A stretch of DNA of 7,002 nucleotides from NCBI GenBank assembly GCA_944371685.1, contig CALVXV010000063.1:1-7002 (forward strand), read 5' to 3'. The position numbers and the translations under genes were made by a program. This document shows, one piece after another, positions 1 to 5,285 of this stretch; the stretch's first letter is position 1; every line of letters begins with the position of its first letter. The stretch comes from an uncultured Bacilli bacterium (GTDB taxonomy: Bacteria > Bacillota_I > Bacilli_A > RF39 > UBA660). The notes below the pieces were generated by a model that saw nothing but the letters and a program-made list of their open reading frames with translations, was not told the origin of the DNA and made no database searches.

Positions 1-2
1 AT

Positions 3-71
3 GCGGTATGTGTAGTTATTACTACTGAAAATGGTAGAAAATATAATTATGAGGTTCGTGATTGTGGTTAG
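3..71 (+). CDS. C-terminal tail of an upstream gene, probably prepilin-like (partial)
   Basis: Reading frame 3 is open from the window edge to a TAG stop at 69-71 and encodes 22 residues. It contains VCVVITTENG followed by KYNYEVRDCG. This tail closely resembles the ends of the two prepilin-like proteins later in the window: VCISYKNYQFVYEYEGDC at 4907-5284, and a Cys followed 23 residues later by a terminal EDC at 5286-5648. All three have a Cys, a short strand rich in Tyr/Val/Lys, then Asp-Cys at or next to the C-terminus. An intrinsic terminator starts in the last sense codon, which supports this frame as the true gene end. The prepilin-like assignment is inference from 22 residues; the N-terminus, where the diagnostic GFTLIE motif would be, is outside the window. 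Confidence 0.5.
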   Translation, partial: AVCVVITTENGRKYNYEVRDCG

Positions 72-93
72 TTTAAAGACTAGCTTTTTTTTT
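67..93 (+). terminator. Intrinsic terminator of the upstream partial gene
   Basis: A six-pair stem joins 67-72 (GTTAGT) to 79-84 (ACTAGC), with one G-T wobble and loop TTAAAG, and is followed directly by nine T residues (85-93). The stop codon TAG (69-71) lies in the 5' arm. It also separates miaB from the preceding gene. Confidence 0.6.
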
Positions 94-100
94 GGATTTA

Positions 101-109
101 TGTTATTAT
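101..109 (+). promoter_or_regulatory. Putative extended -10 promoter element for miaB
   Basis: TGTTATTAT contains a TGN extension at 101-103 and a TATTAT hexamer at 104-109 (one mismatch to TATAAT). There is no good -35 box at 16-18 bases upstream, because that area is the preceding terminator. The predicted transcript start near 116 falls at the edge of the ribosome binding site, so the leader would be very short. The call rests on one hexamer plus position. Confidence 0.35.
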
Positions 110-116
110 CTTCCCT

Positions 117-125
117 AGAGGTGAT
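117..125 (+). promoter_or_regulatory. Ribosome binding site that fixes the miaB start
   Basis: AGAGGTGAT is an almost ideal complement to the 3' end of 16S rRNA. GAGG (118-121) lies 8 bases before the ATG at 130. It rules against the upstream in-frame ATG at 31, whose 33 extra codons run through the preceding terminator, and favours ATG 130 over ATG 124 (inside the site) and ATG 136. Confidence 0.75.
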
Positions 126-129
126 GCTT

Positions 130-1542
130 ATGTTAATGCCACATTTAGAAGAAGCTAAAAAAAGAACAAAAAATGAAGTTAAGATTAAGAAATATGAAAT
201 ACCAGAGGATTTAAGAGTGTTGGGGGCTGGTAAGAGTTATTATGTTAAAACTTATGGTTGTCAGATGAATGTCCATGATTCAGAAAATATTAAGGCTATT
301 TTGGAAGAAATGAGTTTTAAAGAAGCTGATAGTATGGAAACGGCCGATTTGATTTTACTTAATACTTGTGCGATTAGGGAAAATGCACATAATAAAGTAT
401 TTGGAATGATTGGTAGAATTAAACACATGAAGGAGGAAAGACCAGATATTATTGCTGGAGTGTGTGGCTGTATGGCGCAAGAGGAAGTTGTGGTTAATGA
501 AATATTAGATAAGTTTAGTTTTTTGAATTTTGTATTTGGAACTCATAATATTTATGAACTTCCAGAAATTTTAAATAAAGCGATGCATAAAGATAAAATA
601 GAAGTCGACGTTAAAGCGATAGAGGGTGATATTATCGAAGGTATGCCGGCTAAGAGAGATAGTAAGTACAAGGCTTATGTTAATATTATGTATGGCTGTG
701 ATAAGTTTTGTACATATTGCATTGTACCTTATACGAGAGGAAAACAAAGAAGTAGAAGATTTGGCGATATTATAAGAGAGGTTAAATCTTTAAAGGATAA
801 TGGCTATAAAGAAGTTACTTTACTTGGGCAAAATGTCAATGCTTATGGTAAGGATTTAAATTTAGAATATGATATGAGTGATTTACTTGAAGAAGTGGCA
901 AAAACAGGTATTGAAAGAGTTAGATTTGTAACTTCACATCCTTGGGATTTTACGGATGAGATGATTGAAGTTATCAGCAAATATCCAAATATTATGCCTT
1001 ATATTCATTTACCTTTACAGTCTGGTTCTGATAGAATACTTAAATTAATGGGTAGAAGGTATACTAAAGAAAGTTATTTAGAGTTATTTAATAAAATTAA
1101 AGATACGGTTCCTAATGCATCTATTACGACGGATATTATTGTGGGTTTTCCAGGTGAGAGTGAGGAAGATTTTGAAGATACTTTGGATGTTTTGAATACT
1201 TGTAAGTATGATTCGGCTTTTACTTTTATTTTTTCACCTAGGGAAGGAACGCCAGCAGCTAAAATGAAAGATGATACACCGCTTTCAGTTAAGGAAGATA
1301 GATTACACAGGTTAAATGAACTGGTGAATAAATATGCTTTGGAAGCTAATCAGAAATATTTAGGAAAAGTTGTGCCGGTATTACTAGAAAATGTAAGTGA
1401 GAAAAATTCTGATATGCTGGCAGGATATACGGATACGATGAAACTGGTTAATGTAAAAGCACCTAAAGAGATGTTAGGTGAGATAGTAAATGTTAAAATT
1501 ACGGATGTTAAAACATGGAGTATGGACGGAGAGATAGCTTAG
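130..1542 (+). CDS. miaB: MiaB, tRNA-2-methylthio-N6-dimethylallyladenosine synthase
   Basis: This radical SAM methylthiotransferase adds a methylthio group to N6-isopentenyladenosine-37 of tRNAs that read UNN codons, acting in the cytoplasm with two [4Fe-4S] clusters. From the ATG at 130 the product is 470 aa, a normal family length. The N-terminal MTTase domain carries the auxiliary-cluster cysteines in TYGCQMN (Cys44), NTCAIRE (Cys80) and GCMAQ (Cys114). The radical SAM core has YGCDKFCTYC with Cys190, Cys194 and Cys197 (CX3CX2C), followed by PYTRGKQRSR, the family's conserved segment. PYIHLPLQSGS and TDIIVGFPGE are further core motifs. A TRAM-type RNA-binding domain fills about residues 405-470. 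YGCQMN and the SRR motif fit MiaB better than the related MtaB or RimO. It appears to be a single-gene transcription unit flanked by terminators; cotE lies two genes downstream, as in Bacillus subtilis. The long frame upstream of 130 is open by chance. Confidence 0.95.
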   Translation: MLMPHLEEAKKRTKNEVKIKKYEIPEDLRVLGAGKSYYVKTYGCQMNVHDSENIKAILEEMSFKEADSMETADLILLNTCAIRENAHNKVFGMIGRIKHMKEERPDIIAGVCGCMAQEEVVVNEILDKFSFLNFVFGTHNIYELPEILNKAMHKDKIEVDVKAIEGDIIEGMPAKRDSKYKAYVNIMYGCDKFCTYCIVPYTRGKQRSRRFGDIIREVKSLKDNGYKEVTLLGQNVNAYGKDLNLEYDMSDLLEEVAKTGIERVRFVTSHPWDFTDEMIEVISKYPNIMPYIHLPLQSGSDRILKLMGRRYTKESYLELFNKIKDTVPNASITTDIIVGFPGESEEDFEDTLDVLNTCKYDSAFTFIFSPREGTPAAKMKDDTPLSVKEDRLHRLNELVNKYALEANQKYLGKVVPVLLENVSEKNSDMLAGYTDTMKLVNVKAPKEMLGEIVNVKITDVKTWSMDGEIA

Positions 1543-1553
1543 GCTATCTTTTT
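1532..1553 (+). terminator. Intrinsic terminator overlapping the miaB stop codon
   Basis: A perfect stem pairs AGATAGC (1532-1538) with GCTATCT (1543-1549) around a four-base loop TTAG, and T residues run to 1553. The TAG stop at 1540-1542 is in the loop, so the last codons of miaB form the 5' arm. Confidence 0.8.
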
Positions 1554-1557
1554 CTAC

Positions 1558-1586
1558 TTGTAAAAAGTTTGTTATTTTGGTATTAT
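1558..1586 (+). promoter_or_regulatory. Probable sigma-A promoter of the 439-aa membrane protein gene
   Basis: TTGTAA (1558-1563) is separated by 17 bases from TATTAT (1581-1586), and TG at 1578-1579 gives an extended -10. The hexamers match 4/6 and 5/6 of consensus. It lies between the miaB terminator and the AGGAG ribosome binding site (1600-1604). The predicted start near 1593 gives a leader of about 20 bases. Confidence 0.6.
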
Positions 1587-1612
1587 TGATGTAAAGAGTA
1601 GGAGATAATATT

Positions 1613-2932
1613 ATGAGTAATACTTCAAATAACAATAAATTAAAGGAATTTGTGAAAAAAGTTGAAAATAATACTAATGATGCGTTAGAGGATTCTTTAA
1701 TGGATGATGATGCGAAGCAAGAAAATTTTGATGTTGATTATACAGATATTGTGAGAAATAGTACGAAAGCTAGAATGTCAAAGTTACCCTGGTTAGTATC
1801 AATATTTTTGATTTTAGTTATTGCAATTACGCTTTGTTTGATGTTTTTTAAGAATAATCCTAAGACTTTATTTATGCAGACAGTTGATGGTTTGTTTAGT
1901 TATTTGGAAAGTAATATTGATGAAAATGTTTATGATGTAATTGATGGTAATGTTAGTTTAAATTTGAATTTTAAGGGAACTGACGAGGTTTTAAAAAGTT
2001 TGAGTGATACATCTTTGGATATAGATTATGTTAAGGATAATTCTAGTTCGCAGATGTATGCGGATGTTAAAGTTATTAATAATGATGGAGAGATTCCGGT
2101 TACTTTATATAGTGATGGAAAGAATACTTATTTTTCGGTAACTTCTTTTTCTGATAAGTATATTAGAATGAATAGTAATCCTTTGAGTTATTTTATTGGT
2201 GGCAGTGATACTTCTATTATTTTAAAAGGAATAAATCAAGCTATTGATACCGCTTTAGCTGATGAGAAGATATATGGTAGTAAAGAAGATGTGAGTGTTG
2301 GAGATAAGACTTTAAAAGCTTACAAGATGACTTTGAGTGTTGATAGTAAAAATAGAGATAGGGTAGCGGATAATTTTATTAATACTTTGAAGGCAAATGA
2401 TGAGTTTACTAGAGTTTTAGCTTCAATGAGAGGGGTTAGTGAAGCGGATATTAGAAAATCTATAGAAAATTATTTACCTAAATTAAAAGATGTACTGGCA
2501 CGTCATGATAAATTAGATATTTCTTTATATATTGATAATAAAACAAGAGAGTTTATAAAAATGGATATTAATAGTAATTTTGTGCTTGTAAGTTTGACGA
2601 GCAATGGAGATAATAAATATTCTTATAGTATTTCTAATAAAGAAGATGCGACTTTAACTAATGGTGAGTTTTCGTTTACTGTAAATGATAGTAAGACGAA
2701 GTATACAATTAGTTTTAGTGGTAAGGAAACTTTAAATGATAAGGTAATTTATGAAAACTATATTGATTTAGAGTATACTTGTAAAAAGGCGTCTAGTTTT
2801 ATAGAAAATACGGTTTTAGATAATATACAAAATAATCAAATGAGTGAGATTGAAAAACTTGATTTTTATGCGAAATTACTTTCTGACCCAAGTTTTAGTA
2901 AGTTTTTACCGATAGTTCAAAAAATGGTTTAG
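1613..2932 (+). CDS. Single-pass membrane protein of unknown function with a large extracytoplasmic domain
   Basis: I do not recognise this 439-aa protein. Residues 1-55 are polar, with a lysine-rich start and an acidic patch (DSLMDDDAKQ). One hydrophobic segment follows at about 59-79 (PWLVSIFLILVIAITLCLMF), preceded by KARMSK and followed by K80. By the positive-inside rule the N-terminus is cytoplasmic and residues 81-439 are outside. The outer part is rich in Asn, Ser, Asp and Lys, with alternating short strands (for example VTLYSDGKNTYFSVTS and TKYTISFSGKE). These suggest a beta-rich fold of the LolA/LppX-like type, but that is only a guess from texture. One Cys occurs in the TM segment and one near residue 390; there is no lipobox or sortase motif. 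The ATG start has AGGAG at 1600-1604, eight bases upstream. The gene has its own promoter and terminator and sits between miaB and cotE, a slot occupied by ymcA in Bacillus subtilis, which it does not resemble. Confidence 0.85.
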   Translation: MSNTSNNNKLKEFVKKVENNTNDALEDSLMDDDAKQENFDVDYTDIVRNSTKARMSKLPWLVSIFLILVIAITLCLMFFKNNPKTLFMQTVDGLFSYLESNIDENVYDVIDGNVSLNLNFKGTDEVLKSLSDTSLDIDYVKDNSSSQMYADVKVINNDGEIPVTLYSDGKNTYFSVTSFSDKYIRMNSNPLSYFIGGSDTSIILKGINQAIDTALADEKIYGSKEDVSVGDKTLKAYKMTLSVDSKNRDRVADNFINTLKANDEFTRVLASMRGVSEADIRKSIENYLPKLKDVLARHDKLDISLYIDNKTREFIKMDINSNFVLVSLTSNGDNKYSYSISNKEDATLTNGEFSFTVNDSKTKYTISFSGKETLNDKVIYENYIDLEYTCKKASSFIENTVLDNIQNNQMSEIEKLDFYAKLLSDPSFSKFLPIVQKMV

Positions 2933-2943
2933 GCCATTTTTTT
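2919..2943 (+). terminator. Intrinsic terminator overlapping the stop of the membrane protein gene
   Basis: AAAAAATGG (2919-2927) pairs with CCATTTTTT (2934-2942) around loop TTTAGG, and the T run extends to 2943. The TAG stop (2930-2932) lies in the loop. The A/T part of the stem doubles as the U tract, and the reverse strand would also read as a hairpin with a T-run. Confidence 0.65.
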
Positions 2944-2945
2944 AT

Positions 2946-2974
2946 GCAATTTTTTAGGTAAGAAGCATATCCTA
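2946..2974 (+). promoter_or_regulatory. Putative mother-cell sigma (sigma-E/K-like) promoter for cotE
   Basis: The stretch between the preceding terminator and the cotE ribosome binding site has no sigma-A-like TATAAT. It contains CATATCCTA at 2966-2974, which fits the Bacillus sigma-K -10 pattern CATAnnnTA and partly the sigma-E pattern CATACAnT. GCAATTT at 2946-2952 is a weak match to a sigma-E -35, 13 bases upstream. In Bacillus subtilis cotE is transcribed by sigma-E and sigma-K. This is inference from a short motif. Confidence 0.3.
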
Positions 2975-2978
2975 AAGT

Positions 2979-2988
2979 GAGGGGTGAT
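2979..2988 (+). promoter_or_regulatory. Ribosome binding site that fixes the cotE GTG start
   Basis: GAGGGGTGAT is a strong Shine-Dalgarno site, with its GAGGGG core ending seven bases before the GTG at 2992. An alternative in-frame GTG at 2977 overlaps this site and has no site of its own. Starting at 2992 also makes the protein begin MASYKEIVTKA, which matches the N-terminus of CotE. Confidence 0.75.
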
Positions 2989-2991
2989 AAA

Positions 2992-3528
2992 GTGGCATCA
3001 TATAAAGAAATAGTAACCAAGGCAATAATTGGTAAGGGTAAGAAACATTTTAAAAATAGTTATACATTAAAAGCGGAACACACACCTTCAACCGTACTTG
3101 GGTGCTGGGTTATTAATCACAAGTTTAAAGGTTACAAATCTGGGGATAAGGTTGGTGTTGATGGTTCATTTGATATAAATATTTGGTATTCTTATGATAG
3201 TGATAGTAAGACGACGGTTATTAATAAAAAAATTGAATATAATGATTTATTTAATGTAAGACTTAGAGAAAATGCAGATTTATCTGGAGATACTGATATT
3301 ATTGTGAGGTCATTGAAACAACCGACGTGCTCTGGAGTTAATATTGAGGATGATAATGTTATATCATTTAATATTGAAAAAGAGCTTGGTGTAGAAATTG
3401 TTGGTGAGACGAAAGTAAAAATTGCGGTTGAGGATGATGAGGAGCCTTGGGATGAGATAGTAGATGATGTGGATGAAGATACTTTGAAGGAAATTGATGA
3501 AAAAGTATCTGAAGATTATTTGAAATAG
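2992..3528 (+). CDS. cotE: CotE-family outer spore coat morphogenetic protein
   Basis: In Bacillus subtilis CotE builds a shell around the forespore on which the outer coat assembles; it is made in the mother cell and depends on SpoIVA for localisation. The 178-aa product (GTG start) resembles the roughly 181-aa B. subtilis protein from end to end, as recalled. SYKEIVTKAIIGKGKK at 3-18 corresponds to EYREIITKAVVAKGRK, LGCWVINHKF at 36-45 to LGGWIINHKY, FDINIWYSY at 60-68 to YDINVWYSY, and QPTC at 110-113 to QPNC. VEIVGETKVKI at 134-144 is also shared. The last 30 residues (147-176) are strongly acidic, as in CotE, where the C-terminal part is involved in coat protein assembly. Cys38 replaces a Gly. 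The gene stands alone between two terminators, two genes after miaB, matching the miaB-cotE neighbourhood of Bacillus. A CATA-type -10 element upstream would suit mother-cell expression. The family identity is firm; a sporulation role in this organism is inferred. Confidence 0.92.
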   Translation: MASYKEIVTKAIIGKGKKHFKNSYTLKAEHTPSTVLGCWVINHKFKGYKSGDKVGVDGSFDINIWYSYDSDSKTTVINKKIEYNDLFNVRLRENADLSGDTDIIVRSLKQPTCSGVNIEDDNVISFNIEKELGVEIVGETKVKIAVEDDEEPWDEIVDDVDEDTLKEIDEKVSEDYLK

Positions 3529-3550
3529 GTGCGAAGTTTCGCACTTTTTT
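3529..3550 (+). terminator. Intrinsic terminator of cotE
   Basis: GTGCGA (3529-3534) pairs perfectly with TCGCAC (3539-3544) around loop AGTT, followed by six T residues. The stem begins on the base directly after the TAG stop. This is the most G+C-rich hairpin in the window. Confidence 0.85.
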
Positions 3551-3552
3551 GT

Positions 3553-3558
3553 TATAAT
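3553..3558 (+). promoter_or_regulatory. Putative -10 element for the histidine phosphatase gene
   Basis: A perfect TATAAT lies just after the cotE terminator and just before the ribosome binding site AGGGTGAT (3564-3571). No recognisable -35 is present, since the right distance falls inside the terminator stem. The predicted start near 3565 would lie within the ribosome binding site, so the true start may differ. Confidence 0.35.
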
Positions 3559-3576
3559 ATTTTAGGGTGATGTTTA

Positions 3577-4257
3577 GTGACTAAATTATATTTAATTAGA
3601 CATGCTTTTACACCAGCAAATAATGCGAGTTATAATAATCAAGAAGGTTTATGGAAGATTGCTAAAGATAAGGATATGCCAATTGAAAGAGAATATGGGG
3701 TAAAACAGGCTTTGGAACTTGGAAAATTTTTAGGTGATTTTAAAGGTAAAATACTTATTTATGTGAGTCCATATTATAGGGTTCGACAGACTTTGGGGTA
3801 TGCTTTGTTTAATATGTGTGGTAATTATGATATTAGAGTTTTAGAAGGGTTATATGAGTTTGATTCAGGGGTTCATTATGCGCATACAATAGATGAGGTT
3901 TTGAGGATGTATCCTGAGAGCAAGAAATATTTTGATGATGCGAAGAAGGATTTAGAAAGTGCGGTTTATACTGGTGGTGAGAGCCGAAATATGGTTAAGG
4001 CTAGAGTGAAAGATGTGGCTGTGATGTTGCAAAATAAGGTGCAGGAAGGTGAATATGATTATATTTTAGTGTTTGGTCATGGAATGACTAATAGATATAT
4101 TTATTATCATTTGACAGGTGATAATTTGCTAGAAGATATGAAAAATTGTGAGGTATTATCGGTGATGGATAAGAAACGGGTGTTTTTACCTAAGACATTT
4201 GTGCCAAAGGGATTTATGGTTGATATTGATAGTTATTTAGATGATAGTGTTATATAA
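3577..4257 (+). CDS. Histidine phosphatase superfamily protein (phosphoglycerate mutase-like)
   Basis: The 226-aa product belongs to the branch-1 histidine phosphatases, which form a phosphohistidine intermediate and act on varied phosphorylated small molecules. The RHG-type motif is LIRHAFT (Arg8, His9 the nucleophile). SPYYRVRQT at 64-72 corresponds to the family SPLxRAxQT, with Arg68 in the phosphate pocket. VLEGLYEFDSG at 88-98 supplies the probable acid/base Glu90. VFGHGM at 165-170 gives the second active-site His168. GVKQALELGKFL at 41-52 is the usual G..QA..LG..L helix. All catalytic residues are present, so an active enzyme is likely, but the substrate cannot be told; the divergent region 95-140 is where specificity usually lies. 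It is not a full cofactor-dependent glycolytic mutase by motif. The start is GTG at 3577, with AGGGTGAT at 3564-3571 five bases upstream. No clear terminator follows; the rpsP promoter begins 6 bases after the TAA. Confidence 0.85.
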   Translation: MTKLYLIRHAFTPANNASYNNQEGLWKIAKDKDMPIEREYGVKQALELGKFLGDFKGKILIYVSPYYRVRQTLGYALFNMCGNYDIRVLEGLYEFDSGVHYAHTIDEVLRMYPESKKYFDDAKKDLESAVYTGGESRNMVKARVKDVAVMLQNKVQEGEYDYILVFGHGMTNRYIYYHLTGDNLLEDMKNCEVLSVMDKKRVFLPKTFVPKGFMVDIDSYLDDSVI

Positions 4258-4263
4258 AAAAGG

Positions 4264-4292
4264 TTGACACATATTATTTTGTATGGTAGAAT
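4264..4292 (+). promoter_or_regulatory. Strong sigma-A promoter of rpsP-khpA
   Basis: A consensus TTGACA (4264-4269) is followed after exactly 17 bases by TAGAAT (4287-4292, 5/6), with TG at 4284-4285 forming an extended -10. The predicted start near 4299 gives a leader of under 20 bases carrying GGAGG at 4306-4310. This is the best promoter in the window, as expected for a ribosomal protein gene. No leader-binding structure for autoregulation fits in the short leader. Confidence 0.85.
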
Positions 4293-4316
4293 TATTTTTA
4301 GAAATGGAGGGATATT

Positions 4317-4598
4317 ATGGCAGTTAAATTAAGACTTTTGAGAATGGGTGCAAAAAGAAAACCATTTTACCGTATTGTTGCTGCTGATTCAAGAGTAAAA
4401 AGAGATGGTAAGTATATTGAACTTGTTGGTACTTATAATCCAGTTACTGATCCAGCAGAGATTAATATTAAAGAAGAAGTTGCTTTAAAATGGCTTAATG
4501 ATGGAGCTATTCCTACTGATACGGTTAAGAGTTTATTTAATAAAAAGGGAATTAATAAAAAATTCCACGATATGAAATTTTCTAAAGAAAGTAAATAG
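4317..4598 (+). CDS. rpsP: 30S ribosomal protein bS16
   Basis: bS16 is a primary 30S assembly protein that binds the 5' domain of 16S rRNA. The 93-aa product is the usual length and shows the family signature at the N-terminus: AVKLRLLRMGAKRKPFYRIV at 2-21, then AADSRVKRDGKYIELVGTYN. WLNDGAIPTDTVKSLF at about 61-76 is the conserved C-terminal helix region, followed by a basic tail. The ATG start has GGAGG six bases upstream. The gene is the first of a two-gene operon: khpA starts two bases after its stop codon. In many Firmicutes rpsP is followed by khpA, rimM, trmD and rplS; here the operon ends after khpA. Confidence 0.97.
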   Translation: MAVKLRLLRMGAKRKPFYRIVAADSRVKRDGKYIELVGTYNPVTDPAEINIKEEVALKWLNDGAIPTDTVKSLFNKKGINKKFHDMKFSKESK

Positions 4599-4600
4599 TT

Positions 4601-4843
4601 ATGGAACTTGGAAATTTAACGGAATTTTTAGTTAAAAGTTTAGTCAAAAATCCTGATATGGTATCAGTTAAAGCGTTTGATGATGAAGATAAAATTACAA
4701 TTGAAGTTTTAGTTAGTTCTGATGATATGGGACGAGTAATTGGTAAAAAAGGAATGATAGTTAATGCGATTAGGACTATTGTTCAAGCAAGTAGTTATCT
4801 TAATCATGAAAAACATGCGGTTATTAACATAGATTCTTTTTAG
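4601..4843 (+). CDS. khpA: KhpA-type KH-domain RNA-binding protein
   Basis: KhpA (YlqC) is a small single-KH-domain RNA chaperone which, in Firmicutes such as Streptococcus pneumoniae, pairs with KhpB (Jag/EloR) and affects cell elongation and division. The 80-aa product has the typical length and the diagnostic GxxG loop within VIGKKGMIVNAIRTI at 46-60 (Gly48, Lys49, Lys50, Gly51). It is preceded by the beta strand ITIEVLV at 32-38. The ATG lies two bases after the rpsP stop and no good Shine-Dalgarno sequence precedes it. Translation is therefore probably coupled to rpsP by ribosomes terminating there. It is transcribed from the rpsP promoter and ends in an intrinsic terminator that includes its stop codon. 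Family and neighbourhood agree, so identity is secure; the cellular role here is inferred from relatives. Confidence 0.93.
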   Translation: MELGNLTEFLVKSLVKNPDMVSVKAFDDEDKITIEVLVSSDDMGRVIGKKGMIVNAIRTIVQASSYLNHEKHAVINIDSF

Positions 4844-4856
4844 ACTCTATGTTTTT
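4826..4856 (+). terminator. Intrinsic terminator overlapping the khpA stop codon
   Basis: AACATAGA (4826-4833) pairs perfectly with TCTATGTT (4846-4853). After one T-C mismatch the stem continues TCT (4835-4837) with AGA (4842-4844) around a T4 loop. T residues run to 4856, then C and TTT. The TAG stop at 4841-4843 lies at the loop and inner 3' arm, so the last five codons of khpA form the 5' arm. Confidence 0.8.
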
Positions 4857-4875
4857 CTTTACTAATTTTTTTCTT

Positions 4876-4892
4876 TGTGATACTATTATAAT
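4876..4892 (+). promoter_or_regulatory. Putative promoter region of the prepilin operon
   Basis: Two overlapping -10-like elements occur: TGTGATACT (extended -10 form, 4876-4884) and a perfect TATAAT (4887-4892). The only -35-like hexamer is TTTACT (4858-4863), at 15 bases from the first element. The second would start transcription inside the ribosome binding site GGAGGG (4896-4901), so the first is more practical. Which one is used cannot be decided from the sequence. Confidence 0.35.
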
Positions 4893-4906
4893 AACGGAGG
4901 GTTCTT

Positions 4907-5284
4907 ATGAAAAATAGAGGATTTACGTTAATCGAATTATTGGCGGTTATTGTTATTTTAGCTATTGTTTTGCTTGTTATTATGCCTAATGTGACAGGTA
5001 TTTTAAATAGAACACAAAATAGATTGAATAATGAACAAGAAAATGCGGTGTTGAATGCGGCTCAACAGTGGGGGGTTAGTAATTTATCACATGAAGATGA
5101 CAAGGTGTTTTATAATGGCTCTGAGATAACTTATATTACTTTAGAAGAATTACAAAATTCTGGTTATTTAGAGGATAAGGCTATTAAGGATTTGACTGAT
5201 AGAGGTGATGTTCCTTTGGATACTAAAGTATGTATTAGTTATAAAAATTATCAGTTTGTTTATGAATATGAAGGAGATTGCTGA
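4907..5284 (+). CDS. Type IV prepilin-like protein 1
   Basis: This 125-aa protein starts with a type IV prepilin leader, MKNRG followed by FTLIELLAVIVILAIVLLVI. A prepilin peptidase would cut after Gly5 and methylate Phe6, and Glu10 is the conserved Glu+5 needed for assembly. The hydrophobic helix runs from about 6 to 26. It continues as an amphipathic helix with NEQENAVLNAAQQWG at 42-56 and ends in a small beta-rich head. Cys109 and the terminal Cys125 could form a disulfide loop like the C-terminal D-region of type IV pilins. It belongs to pili or pseudopili of the type II secretion/competence class; the short head suggests a pseudopilin or minor pilin. The ATG has GGAGGG at 4896-4901. It overlaps nothing, but its 3' end carries the ribosome binding site of the next gene, so the two form an operon. 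Specific pilus type cannot be assigned. Confidence 0.88.
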   Translation: MKNRGFTLIELLAVIVILAIVLLVIMPNVTGILNRTQNRLNNEQENAVLNAAQQWGVSNLSHEDDKVFYNGSEITYITLEELQNSGYLEDKAIKDLTDRGDVPLDTKVCISYKNYQFVYEYEGDC

Positions 5285-5285
5285 T

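Noticed and set aside
1..28. Frame 2 tail ending at TGA 26-28 as the end of the upstream gene
   Set aside because: Frame 3 continues to the stop at 69-71, coincides with the terminator as at the other genes, and resembles the prepilin C-termini.
31..129. In-frame N-terminal extension of miaB from ATG 31
   Set aside because: It runs through the terminator of the upstream gene, has no ribosome binding site, and its residues do not resemble a MiaB N-terminus; AGAGGTGAT at 117-125 points to ATG 130.
4244..4270. Possible hairpin GTGTTA...TGACAC after the phosphatase gene
   Set aside because: The loop is 12 bases, one pair is a wobble, no clean T-run follows, and its 3' arm is the TTGACA -35 box of the rpsP promoter.
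5205..5285. In-frame upstream extension of prepilin 2
   Set aside because: It lies inside prepilin 1 in another frame and would put 27 residues before the MKKGFTLIE leader; AAGGAG at 5271-5276 serves ATG 5286.
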